The notes under the pieces are model-generated. The model worked only from the letters and a program-made list of their open reading frames with translations, was not told where the DNA came from and did not search any database. 64,000 nucleotides of DNA, taken from NCBI GenBank assembly GCA_018815325.1, contig JAHIYE010000020.1:186001-250000 (forward strand), written 5' to 3'. A program made the position numbers and the translations under genes. This DNA is from Gammaproteobacteria bacterium (lineage in GTDB: Bacteria > Pseudomonadota > Gammaproteobacteria > Burkholderiales > Burkholderiaceae_C). Below, piece by piece: positions 14,056 to 21,928 of this stretch; positions within the stretch are counted from its first letter, which is position 1, and every line of letters begins with the position of its first letter.

Positions 14056-14628
14056 GTGATCATTTTTAAAAAAGCCCTCGTGTTGTTGTCCCTGGCAGCG
14101 ACCGTATTTCTGACCGGCTGCGGAACTATCAGCACCATGGGCAAGCTGGAAGACGGCGCGGGTGCCGAGGCCAGCAAGATGTGGGATCGCTGGGTTGATG
14201 CTGAGGGCGATATCGCCGTCGCCACAACCTGGGAGCGCAAGGTCAAGCCTGGCCTGACGGTAGAAGACATCGAAACGGTTTTCGCCCAGGTGGCAACCGA
14301 GCGCAACATGCGCAGCGTGGGCGAGCTGCCCCTGTCAAAAGAACTGGAGTCACGCTCAGGCAAGAAAGAGAAATTCCTCAAGGTCTACTCGTATTGCTCG
14401 CCGACCACGGCTCGCAAGATGGTCGACTTCAGTCCGCACATGGCAGCCTACCTGCCTTGCCGTCTCTCGGTCGTGGAGAAGGAAGACGGCCTGTGGATTT
14501 ACACGCTGAACATGGACATGATGGTCAAGATGGGCCGCAAGCTGCCGTCCCCATTGAAGGAAGAGGCTTGGGCTGTGCGCGAAACCATCTACCAGATGAT
14601 GACCCGTGCGGCCAATGGTGAGTTTTGA
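14056..14628 (+). CDS. DUF302-family lipoprotein
   Basis: 190 residues from a GTG start with AAGGAAT upstream. The signal sequence ends in a lipobox LTGC (Cys21), so the protein should be lipid-anchored. The region from about residue 60 resembles DUF302, a small alpha/beta domain of unknown function. Two cysteines (CSPTTARK and LPCRLSV) lie in the mature part. It is followed 55 bases later by a FadL-type porin and sits behind the twin operator repeats, so probably both genes respond to the CsoR-like repressor. Function unknown. Confidence 0.8.
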   Translation: MIIFKKALVLLSLAATVFLTGCGTISTMGKLEDGAGAEASKMWDRWVDAEGDIAVATTWERKVKPGLTVEDIETVFAQVATERNMRSVGELPLSKELESRSGKKEKFLKVYSYCSPTTARKMVDFSPHMAAYLPCRLSVVEKEDGLWIYTLNMDMMVKMGRKLPSPLKEEAWAVRETIYQMMTRAANGEF

Positions 14629-14683
14629 GTAGGTTGGGTAGTCAGTTTTCTAAATTTTTAATATAAGTCGGAGACAACTAATC

Positions 14684-15949
14684 GTGGGTAAATCTAAAAG
14701 TATTCGCAATGCCGCCATCGCGGCGGTCATTGCCGGCCCGCTGACGGCGGCCATGGCCACCAATGGCTATTTCTCGCATGGCTATGGCATGAAAGCCAAG
14801 GGCATGGGTGGAGTTGGCATCGCATTGCCACAGGACGCCATGGCGGCAGCCACTAATCCAGCCGGTATGGTGGACGTGGGAAGTCGTATCGATTTTGGTG
14901 TTGATTTGTTTATGCCTGATCGGACGGTAACGTATACATCTGCATATCAAGGTGTGGCGGCAGGTGATTACCGAAGTGGGCAACGTAGCTTTCTGGTTCC
15001 AGACTTTGCATACAACCGCATGATTGGTAGCGATATGGCAGCTGGTGTTGTTGTGTACGGCAATGGCGGTATGAATACCAACTATGGCACTAACCTCATC
15101 ACCTCAAGCGGCTCCAACACGTACACGAATTTAGAGCAATTGTTCATTGCGCCGACGATTTCCAAGAAAGTTGGTGACAACTCCTTTGGTTTATCACTCA
15201 ACATGATCCGGCAGACATTTGAGGCGAAAGGTTTGGAGGCTTTCGACAACACTAACAACAGTCGTTATGTCGGCTCCGTCACCAACAAAGGTGAGGATGT
15301 ATCGACTGGTTTTGGTTTGAAATTCGGTTGGTCAGGGCAGGTGTCGCCAACCGTCACCCTTGGGGCCGTATATCAAACTCGCAGCAAGATGTCCAAGTTT
15401 GATAAATACAAAGGTCTTTTGGCGGAAGAAGGTGGGTTTGATATTCCAGAGAATTTTGGTTTTGGTATTGCGATCAAAGCAACGCCTAAAACTACTGTTG
15501 CCGCTGATCTCAGCCGCATCAACTATGGCAGCATCAACTCTCTTGCAAATCCAGGAACCGTATTCCCTGCTGTATCGGGTACCCCCATGGGTCCGGCCAA
15601 TGGTTCGGGATTCGGGTGGAGAGACATGACGGTATTCAAGATTGGTGTGTCGCATGAATACAGCAAGAACCTAACGGTTCGCGCTGGATACAACTACGCC
15701 CAGATGCCCATTACCAGTCAGAACACTTATTTCAATATCTTGGCGCCTGCTACGGTTGAGCAGCATCTAACGTTGGGTGCTACGTGGACGTTGGACAACA
15801 AGTCTGAGTTGACCATGAGCTATATGCATGCGTTTAACAAGACTATTGATGGAGTTGCCAATGGCAATGGTCAAACAGTTCCAGGCTATCCGGTGAACCT
15901 CAGCATGAAACAGAACGCCATTGGTGTTGCCTACGGCTGGAAGTTCTAA
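14684..15949 (+). CDS. FadL/OmpP1-type outer-membrane transport protein
   Basis: 421 residues from GTG at 14684 (GGAG upstream). After a signal peptide ending near AMA, the mature N-terminus starts TNGYFSHGYGMKAKGMGG, leading to the NPAGM signature of the FadL/TodX family of 14-strand barrels for hydrophobic compounds; it ends in an aromatic residue (GWKF) as outer-membrane barrels do. From about 14,880 on, third positions are much richer in A/T than in neighbouring genes. The substrate is unknown; the sulfur context suggests a hydrophobic sulfur species, which is inference. Confidence 0.87.
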   Translation: MGKSKSIRNAAIAAVIAGPLTAAMATNGYFSHGYGMKAKGMGGVGIALPQDAMAAATNPAGMVDVGSRIDFGVDLFMPDRTVTYTSAYQGVAAGDYRSGQRSFLVPDFAYNRMIGSDMAAGVVVYGNGGMNTNYGTNLITSSGSNTYTNLEQLFIAPTISKKVGDNSFGLSLNMIRQTFEAKGLEAFDNTNNSRYVGSVTNKGEDVSTGFGLKFGWSGQVSPTVTLGAVYQTRSKMSKFDKYKGLLAEEGGFDIPENFGFGIAIKATPKTTVAADLSRINYGSINSLANPGTVFPAVSGTPMGPANGSGFGWRDMTVFKIGVSHEYSKNLTVRAGYNYAQMPITSQNTYFNILAPATVEQHLTLGATWTLDNKSELTMSYMHAFNKTIDGVANGNGQTVPGYPVNLSMKQNAIGVAYGWKF

Positions 15950-15962
15950 GCGCTCTCGGGAT

Positions 15963-15991
15963 TGGGTTCAGGGTGAGAGCTCTCAACCCAT
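15963..15991 (+). terminator. Possible terminator hairpin after the FadL-type gene
   Basis: GGGTGAGAG/CTCTCAACCC (15971-15989) forms a near-perfect dyad, alternatively extended by TGGGTT/AACCCA. Only a short T run follows, so termination is uncertain. Confidence 0.4.
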
Positions 15992-16163
15992 TTCTGCACT
16001 GGAAAAATGTTTCTAGGCAAATTGGCAGAATATCGGCGGCATGAATTGACATGTTGATTGGAATAGGGAGAAGCCAAGCTGATGGTCTATAGCAAACGCC
16101 TTGCGGCATCGGATGCCTAACAAGGGATTGCATGAGATGGATGCTTCCTGTACGCTTATTTTT

Positions 16164-16481
16164 ATGAACAAGTTAATTTTTTTTCTTGCCCTTTCTCTGT
16201 TTCTGGGTACGGCAGGCGCCCAAATTCCGGCCCTGTACCACGGGGCGGATCTGAAACTCGGCGAGAAGCTGATTGCAGACAACAAGTGCGCAGCTTGCCA
16301 CCAGCAAAAAGTGGGCGGAGATGGCAGTGCGATCTACCGGCCCGCAGGTCGAATCAACACCGCCGGCGCTTTGCGGGGCATGGTGGAGCAATGCAATACG
16401 ATGCTCAACCTGGGACTTTTCCCGGACGAGGTGAACTCGATCGCAGCCGTTCTGAACCGTGACCACTACCGTTTCAAGTAG
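16164..16481 (+). CDS. Small exported monoheme cytochrome c
   Basis: 105 residues from MNKLIFF, with a signal peptide ending GTAGA and a mature domain of about 85 residues carrying CAACH and an extra cysteine (VEQCN). An in-frame ATG at 16137 with a better AGGGA site would add nine residues before the signal; I prefer 16164 because it gives a normal signal peptide. It lies 86 bases upstream of the ArsR-type regulator and soxCD, so it is probably a sox-associated electron carrier. I do not recognise a named family. Confidence 0.8.
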   Translation: MNKLIFFLALSLFLGTAGAQIPALYHGADLKLGEKLIADNKCAACHQQKVGGDGSAIYRPAGRINTAGALRGMVEQCNTMLNLGLFPDEVNSIAAVLNRDHYRFK

Positions 16482-16567
16482 CGCTTTCGCCAGCAAGGAG
16501 GTTAGTAAAAACCCTAGGTTCGAATTTCTGTTTGCGCTATATATTAGTACATTCGGATATTATTATC

Positions 16568-16912
16568 ATGCGATTGAATGATGAGACTACTTCCCTGATG
16601 TCCTTGCGGGTCTATGAGCGTGCTGCTGAACTGTTTGGTTTGCTGGCTACGCCCATCCGGCTTCGCATCATCAGTGCCCTGTGCCAGGGGGAGCGGAACG
16701 TGACGCAATTGCTGAGCCAGATAGAGACGGCGCAACCCAATATCTCGCAGCATCTGAACATGCTGTATCGATCCGGGGTGCTGACAAAGCGGCGCAGTGG
16801 CGCACAGGTGTTTTATCGCATTGCGGATGATTCTGCGGTGCTGGTATGCAAGGCGGTCTGCTCGCAGATTGCCAGGGAAATGGAACAGGACTGCAAGGTG
16901 CATGCGGGCTGA
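16568..16912 (+). CDS. soxR: ArsR-family repressor, SoxR-like
   Basis: 114-residue winged-helix regulator: ELFGLLATPIRLRIISALC, then QPNISQHLNMLYRSGVL recognition helix and the RRSGAQVFYRI wing. Position immediately upstream of soxC, and a cysteine in the ALCQGER helix plus C-terminal cysteines (VLVCKAVC), fit the SoxR/SqrR/BigR group that sense persulfides with two distant cysteines. The start at 16568 is chosen; a TTG start at 16532 is also possible. This is not the unrelated MerR-type redox SoxR of enterobacteria. Confidence 0.83.
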   Translation: MRLNDETTSLMSLRVYERAAELFGLLATPIRLRIISALCQGERNVTQLLSQIETAQPNISQHLNMLYRSGVLTKRRSGAQVFYRIADDSAVLVCKAVCSQIAREMEQDCKVHAG

Positions 16913-16975
16913 CCTTGCGGCTCCAGGTGAGGATGTGGAACAACCAGGCCTAGGCAACTTTTCAAAGGAAACCGA

Positions 16976-18340
16976 GTGAAACAACAAGACTTGAGCTCAG
17001 GAAGGATCCTCAAGGCGCCCGAGAGCTTTTTGAGCAGGGACGGGATCAAGACCGTGTTCGCAGAAGCCCGTGCCGGGCGTCGCGACTTTATCCGCAATGC
17101 GTTTGCCGCTGCCGCTGCAGGTGTGGCGGCACCGGTGGCGATGGCACAAGGCAACCCGGTGCCTGTCGAGGGCGGAGATCCCAATATCCTGACTCTGCCG
17201 ACACACAGCACCAGTCTGGGTCAAGGCGTGGCGACCGAGGGGTATGGCAAGCCTTCACAGTTCGAGGCCAATGTACAGCGTCGTCAGAGCCCGGGTCTGA
17301 CTCAGACCACGCAGGCCTCTGTGTCGTTTGCGCCTTTGCAGTCGTTGTTCGGTATCGTGACGCCGAGTGGTCTGCACTTCGAGCGTCACCATCAGGGCTG
17401 GTGGGACATCGACCCCTCCAAGCATCGCTTCATGATCAACGGCATGGTGAAGTCGCCCCGCGTCTTCACGGTTGATGAAATCATGCGCTTGCCTTCCGTT
17501 TCGCGTTTCCACTTCATTGAGTGTGGTGCGAACACGGCGGTGGACTGGGGCAATGTGGCTGTGCCTACGGTGCAGTACACCCACGGCATGGTTTCATGCA
17601 GCGAGTTCACGGGAGTGCCGCTGATCACGTTGCTGGAGATGGCCGGTGCAGACCTGAAAAATGGCAAGTTCGTGCTGGCTGAAGGCGCCGATGGTTCTTC
17701 GATGACCCGTACCATCCCCATGAGTCTGATCAAGTCAGGCGAGGTCTTTGTGGCCTACGGTCAGAACGGTGAAATGCTGCGGCCAGAGCAGGGTTACCCG
17801 CTGCGCCTGATTGTGCCGGGTGTGCAGGGGGTGAGCTGGGTCAAGTACCTGCGTCGCATTGAAGTAGGCGACAAGCCTTATGCGACCAAGGATGAGGCGG
17901 TGCACTACATCGACCTGCAGCCCGATGGACAGCATCGCCAGTACACCAGCATCCAGGAGTGCAAGAGTGTCGTGACCACACCCTCAGGCGGTCAGGTACT
18001 GCTGGACAAGGGCTTCTACAACATCAGTGGTCTGGCCTGGTCCGGTCGCGGCAAGGTCAAGCGCGTGGATGTTTCGGTGGATGGTGGGCGCAACTGGCGC
18101 ACGGCGCGTCTTGAGTCGCCTGTGTTGTCCAAGGCACTTACCCGCTTCAATATTGACTGGGTCTGGGACGGCAAGCCTGCCATTGTGCAAAGCCGTGCCA
18201 TGGATGAAACCGGCTACGTGCAACCCAATTACAAGCAGCTGCGTTCTGTTCGCGGTACGCGCTCGATCTATCACAACAATGCCATCCAGTCGTGGTTGGT
18301 GCAGGAAAATGGCGAGGTGAAAAATGTCCAGGTTTCGTAA
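16976..18340 (+). CDS. soxC: Sulfane dehydrogenase SoxC, molybdenum subunit
   Basis: 454-residue molybdopterin protein of the sulfite oxidase family. With SoxD it oxidises the sulfane sulfur on SoxY by six electrons. GTG start with AAAGGAA upstream. A twin-arginine signal (RRDF at 35-38) lies unusually far in, behind a 34-residue leader. The molybdenum-ligand cysteine is C183 in HFIECGAN, and the dimerisation domain follows. The 3' end overlaps soxD by 17 bases. Presence of SoxCD predicts full oxidation of thiosulfate to sulfate without stored sulfur globules. Confidence 0.96.
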   Translation: MKQQDLSSGRILKAPESFLSRDGIKTVFAEARAGRRDFIRNAFAAAAAGVAAPVAMAQGNPVPVEGGDPNILTLPTHSTSLGQGVATEGYGKPSQFEANVQRRQSPGLTQTTQASVSFAPLQSLFGIVTPSGLHFERHHQGWWDIDPSKHRFMINGMVKSPRVFTVDEIMRLPSVSRFHFIECGANTAVDWGNVAVPTVQYTHGMVSCSEFTGVPLITLLEMAGADLKNGKFVLAEGADGSSMTRTIPMSLIKSGEVFVAYGQNGEMLRPEQGYPLRLIVPGVQGVSWVKYLRRIEVGDKPYATKDEAVHYIDLQPDGQHRQYTSIQECKSVVTTPSGGQVLLDKGFYNISGLAWSGRGKVKRVDVSVDGGRNWRTARLESPVLSKALTRFNIDWVWDGKPAIVQSRAMDETGYVQPNYKQLRSVRGTRSIYHNNAIQSWLVQENGEVKNVQVS

Positions 18341-19436
18341 AGCCGTACTGAGCGCTGCATTGCTTGCTGTGGCAGGCTTCGCCGGCGCGCAGACCAACAG
18401 CAAATACCCGGGAGTGGGCCGTGCTGCGACTCAGAAAGAAGTCGCTGCATGGGATATCGATGTGCGTCCGGACTTCAAGGGTTTGCCAGCAGGTTCGGGC
18501 ACCGTGGCCAAAGGCCAGGAGGTCTGGGAAGGCAAGTGCGCACATTGCCATGGCTTTTTTGGCGAGTCGGGCGAAGTCTTCAGCCCGCTGGTGGGGGGCG
18601 TCACGCCGGAAGACATCAAGACCGGTCATGTCGCCAACCTGAAAAATACGAGCTATCCTGGGCGCACGACCATGATGAAGGTGGCTACGGTGTCGACCCT
18701 GTGGGACTACATCAACCGCGCCATGCCCTGGACGGCTCCCAAGTCGCTCAGCACGGAAGAGGTTTACGCGGTGACGGCATTTTTGCTGAATCTCAGCGGC
18801 ATCGTGCCGGACAACTACACCTTGTCCGACAAGAACATCGCAGACGTTCGTATGCCTAACCGCAACGGCATGACGACCAAGCATGCGATGTGGCCAGGAA
18901 ATGAGTTTGACGGCGTCAAAAAGCCCGACACCCAAAATACCGCGTGCATGAAGGACTGTGCGCCTGAGGCCAAGGTGGCTTCGTTCCTGCCTGATTTTGC
19001 ACGCAATGCACACGGCAATCTGGCTGAGCAGAACCGTCCCGTGGGTGCCCAGCGCGGAGTTGATACCACCAAGCCTGAGGGCAAGGACCTGAACGCAGAG
19101 CGTATCAGTCAGCAGTCTGCAGCTCCCAAGGCGGCAGAGCCTGCAGCCAAAGCTGCCGCACCCAAGACGGATGCGTCTGGCATTGACAGCAAGGCGGCAA
19201 TGGCCTTGACGTCAAAATACAGCTGTACAGCCTGCCATGGCGTTGACAAAAAGATTGTTGGCCCCAGTTTCATGGACATTGCCAAGAAACATGCTGGCAA
19301 AGCAGATTATCTCGCCGGGAAAATAAAATCGGGTGGTGTCGGGGTCTGGGGGCCAATCCCCATGCCCGCACAGACATTGAGCGATGCAGAAGCCAGGACC
19401 ATTGGTGCGTGGCTGGCTTCTGGTGCGGGAAAATGA
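18324..19436 (+). CDS. soxD: SoxD diheme cytochrome c subunit of sulfane dehydrogenase
   Basis: 370 residues with signal peptide (AGFAGA) and two heme motifs: CAHCH in the N-terminal SoxD domain and CTACH in a C-terminal c551-like domain. The domains are joined by an Ala/Pro/Lys-rich linker (about residues 265-290). It takes electrons from SoxC. The start lies inside the soxC 3' end (overlap 17 bases), indicating translational coupling. The C-terminal domain is nearly a copy of the free cytochrome at 13002-13310. Confidence 0.95.
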   Translation: MSRFRKAVLSAALLAVAGFAGAQTNSKYPGVGRAATQKEVAAWDIDVRPDFKGLPAGSGTVAKGQEVWEGKCAHCHGFFGESGEVFSPLVGGVTPEDIKTGHVANLKNTSYPGRTTMMKVATVSTLWDYINRAMPWTAPKSLSTEEVYAVTAFLLNLSGIVPDNYTLSDKNIADVRMPNRNGMTTKHAMWPGNEFDGVKKPDTQNTACMKDCAPEAKVASFLPDFARNAHGNLAEQNRPVGAQRGVDTTKPEGKDLNAERISQQSAAPKAAEPAAKAAAPKTDASGIDSKAAMALTSKYSCTACHGVDKKIVGPSFMDIAKKHAGKADYLAGKIKSGGVGVWGPIPMPAQTLSDAEARTIGAWLASGAGK

Positions 19437-19507
19437 GGGGTTAGGGATATTACGAATGCACAGCTTTTATTCTTTTCATTAGCATTGACTTATCAAGGAG
19501 ACTGAAT

Positions 19508-19966
19508 ATGCAAACTCGTCGCGAGACACTCAAGCAGAGCGCTATCGTTGCTGGCCTGCTGGCATCCACGGGCCTGTTCCCGCAATATGCCATGGCGGCC
19601 TATAACAAGGCCGCTTTCGAAGCCAAGACCCTGGCGGAAGTCCTGAAAGCCCTGGGCGCTGGCGCTCACATGGAAAGCAAGGACATCAGCATTGGTGGCC
19701 CGGACATCGCTGAAAACGGCGCCGTGGTGCCGCTGACGGCCAGCACTGCGCTGCCTGGCGTCAAGCACATGCTGTTGCTGGTGGAGAAAAACCCCGCCGC
19801 TCTGGCAGCCCTGTTCAATGTGACGGACAGCGTGGAGGCGAACTTCGCCACCCGCGTCAAGATGGGCCAGTCCTCGGACGTCTACGCTGTTGCCGTGATG
19901 GCAGACGGCAAAGCCTTGTTCGCCAAGAAAGAAGTCAAGGTTACCCTTGGCGGCTGCGGCGGCTGA
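19508..19966 (+). CDS. soxY: Sulfur carrier subunit SoxY
   Basis: 152 residues with a Tat signal (TRRETLKQSAIVAG) and the C-terminal swinging arm GGCGG, whose cysteine (C150) carries the sulfur intermediates through the Sox cycle. AAGGAG precedes the ATG. It pairs with SoxZ 48 bases downstream. The length and arm match the family exactly. Confidence 0.97.
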   Translation: MQTRRETLKQSAIVAGLLASTGLFPQYAMAAYNKAAFEAKTLAEVLKALGAGAHMESKDISIGGPDIAENGAVVPLTASTALPGVKHMLLLVEKNPAALAALFNVTDSVEANFATRVKMGQSSDVYAVAVMADGKALFAKKEVKVTLGGCGG

Positions 19967-20014
19967 TCGGCTAGAAGACATTCAACAGATTCACACAGAT
20001 TTAGGAGTTTAAAA

Positions 20015-20326
20015 ATGGCAGATCCGATGCGCATTCGTGCCCAGGCAGCTGGCGACAAGGCAACCATCCGTGTTTTGATGGCTCATGAAATGGAGTCCGG
20101 TCAACGCAAGGACTCTTCAGGCAAGCTGGTGCCCGCACACTTTATCAACGAAGTTTCCGCTACGCTCAATGGCAAAGTCGTCATGACCGCCGAGTGGGGC
20201 CCTTCCGTATCCAAGAACCCGTTCCTGCAGTTCACCCTCAAGGGCGCCAAGGCCGGTGATAAAGTGGGCATTTCCTGGAAAGACAACAAGGGTGACAGCC
20301 GCAGCGACGAGGCGACTGTTTCCTGA
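20015..20326 (+). CDS. soxZ: SoxZ, partner of the sulfur carrier SoxY
   Basis: 103 residues, an immunoglobulin-like fold that binds SoxY. It has no signal peptide, as expected, because it is exported with SoxY through the Tat pathway. Motifs include RVLMAHEMESGQRKD and FINEV. A terminator-like hairpin follows, so the SoxYZ message may be made in excess of soxAXB. Confidence 0.96.
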   Translation: MADPMRIRAQAAGDKATIRVLMAHEMESGQRKDSSGKLVPAHFINEVSATLNGKVVMTAEWGPSVSKNPFLQFTLKGAKAGDKVGISWKDNKGDSRSDEATVS

Positions 20327-20344
20327 GTTTTCTGACCTTTACGT

Positions 20345-20373
20345 GAGAGGAGGGGGGCTTGCTCCTCTCTTTT
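20345..20373 (+). terminator. Internal terminator or attenuator between soxZ and soxA
   Basis: GAGAGGAG (20345-20352) pairs perfectly with CTCCTCTC (20362-20369), with a 9-base loop and TTTT after it. It lies within an operon otherwise read in one direction, so partial termination or mRNA 3'-end protection is likely. Confidence 0.6.
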
Positions 20374-20406
20374 CATTTCCGATTTCATAACAATGTCGAG
20401 GTGACA

Positions 20407-21204
20407 ATGAAACATGCAATATTGATCACGGCTGTCTTGGCCGCCATGGCGACGGGTGCTGCCCACGCGCAAAAATCAGCGGTAGACAGCATCGCCGAAT
20501 ACCGGGCACTATTACAGGACGGCAACCCCTCGGAGTTGTTTGAAGTCAAAGGTGAAGAACTGTGGAGCAAGAAACGCGGCCCTAAAAATGAATCGTTGCA
20601 ACAGTGCGATCTCGGCAAAGGGCCGGGCGTCGTCAAAGGGGCTTTTGTAGAACTGCCCCGTTATTTCGCCGACACACAACGTGTGCAAGACCTCGAGTCC
20701 CGTCTGCTGACCTGCATGGAAACACTCCAGGGCCTGGATACGGCAGCGATTGCCAAGACGCCTTTTCGCAAGGGCGAGCAGAACAATATGGTGGCGCTGT
20801 CAACCTGGATCGCTGCCGAATCGCGTGGCATGAAATTCAACCTGCCACAGAGTCATGTGCAGGAAAAAACCATGTACGAGGTGGGCAAGCGCCTGTTCTT
20901 CATGCGCAGTGGTCCCCATGATTTTGCCTGCGCAACCTGCCACGGCGCGGATGACAAGCGCATCCGCCTGCAGGATTTGCCCAACCTGACCAAAAATATT
21001 GGGGCCGGGAATGGCTTCGGCGCCTGGCCAGCCTACCGCCTCAATGGCACGATGTGGAGCATGCAGGAACGTATCAATGACTGTTATCGTCAGCAGCGCT
21101 TTCCTTACCCGGGTTATGCCAGCGATGCAACCATCGCGTTGGGCGTTTACATGGGGGTGAACGGCAATGGCGTGGCGTCCACTGCACCGGCTATCAAGCG
21201 TTAA
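20407..21204 (+). CDS. soxA: L-cysteine S-thiosulfotransferase subunit SoxA
   Basis: 265 residues with signal peptide (GAAHA). The catalytic heme motif CATCH is at 175-179 and the active-site cysteine that forms the cysteine persulfide is C226 in RINDCYRQQ. The N-terminal half keeps two cysteines (QQCDLGKG and LTCMETLQ) but no first CxxCH, so this is the monoheme SoxA type. The ATG at 20407 is chosen over an earlier in-frame start because it begins the signal peptide. SoxAX attaches thiosulfate to SoxY. Confidence 0.95.
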   Translation: MKHAILITAVLAAMATGAAHAQKSAVDSIAEYRALLQDGNPSELFEVKGEELWSKKRGPKNESLQQCDLGKGPGVVKGAFVELPRYFADTQRVQDLESRLLTCMETLQGLDTAAIAKTPFRKGEQNNMVALSTWIAAESRGMKFNLPQSHVQEKTMYEVGKRLFFMRSGPHDFACATCHGADDKRIRLQDLPNLTKNIGAGNGFGAWPAYRLNGTMWSMQERINDCYRQQRFPYPGYASDATIALGVYMGVNGNGVASTAPAIKR

Positions 21205-21216
21205 GGAGAAGACGAC

Positions 21217-21864
21217 ATGAACAAAATCGCAAAATATCTTTTGCCAGCTACGGTCATCGTTCTGGCTGGATGTACCCTCGGCCCGTCGGGTCCTGAGCTT
21301 GACAAGCTGACTGCCGATATCGCCAAGCGCTCCTTCAGCGACAAAGGTATTGCCAAAGTCGATCGCCTTGTGCAGGATGAGAGCAATCGCGAGTGCAGTG
21401 CAGCAGATGTCGCAGGCAAGCCGATTGATGAGAAGGTGGCAAAGGCTATCGAGGAGGCCAATCTCAAAACCATTAAATGGCCGTCCGATGGCAAATTCCT
21501 CGGCGACTGGAAATCCGGCGAAAAGATTGCACAGAATGGCCGCGGCATGACCTGGTCGGACAAGCCTGGATCCGTCAATGGTGGCAATTGTTACAACTGC
21601 CACCAGATCAGCAAGGAAGAAATTTCCTTCGGTACGATTGGCCCAAGTCTGTACAACTACGGCAAGGTGCGCGGTGTGACCGATCCGAGCAATCCTGCTT
21701 CCAAAGCTGTCGTGGAATACACCTGGGGCAAGATATGGAACGCCCGGGCCTACAACGCCTGCTCGAATATGCCGCGTGCAGGACACAACGGCGTTCTGAA
21801 CGAGGACCAGGTCAAGGACATCATGGCCTTGTTGCTCGATCCGAAATCACCCGTTAATCAATAA
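21217..21864 (+). CDS. soxX: SoxX cytochrome c, with lipoprotein signal
   Basis: 215-residue monoheme partner of SoxA with heme motif CYNCH at 125-129 and axial methionine region NMPRAGHNG. The N-terminus (VIVLAGC, Cys19) is a clear lipobox, so SoxX, and through it SoxAX, may be membrane-anchored, while textbook SoxX is soluble. AAGGAG stands before the ATG, 12 bases after soxA. A strong terminator follows, before soxB. Confidence 0.93.
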   Translation: MNKIAKYLLPATVIVLAGCTLGPSGPELDKLTADIAKRSFSDKGIAKVDRLVQDESNRECSAADVAGKPIDEKVAKAIEEANLKTIKWPSDGKFLGDWKSGEKIAQNGRGMTWSDKPGSVNGGNCYNCHQISKEEISFGTIGPSLYNYGKVRGVTDPSNPASKAVVEYTWGKIWNARAYNACSNMPRAGHNGVLNEDQVKDIMALLLDPKSPVNQ

Positions 21865-21872
21865 ACCCCAAC

Positions 21873-21899
21873 AGACTCGGGTGCGTCCCGGGTCTTTTT
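21873..21899 (+). terminator. Intrinsic terminator between soxX and soxB
   Basis: Nine-pair stem AGACTCGGG/CCCGGGTCT with one G-U pair (21873-21895), loop TGCGT, followed by TTTTT. It should end or reduce transcription before soxB. Confidence 0.8.
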
Positions 21900-21928
21900 A
21901 TATCCATTAAATCAGTGAATGCGTATTT

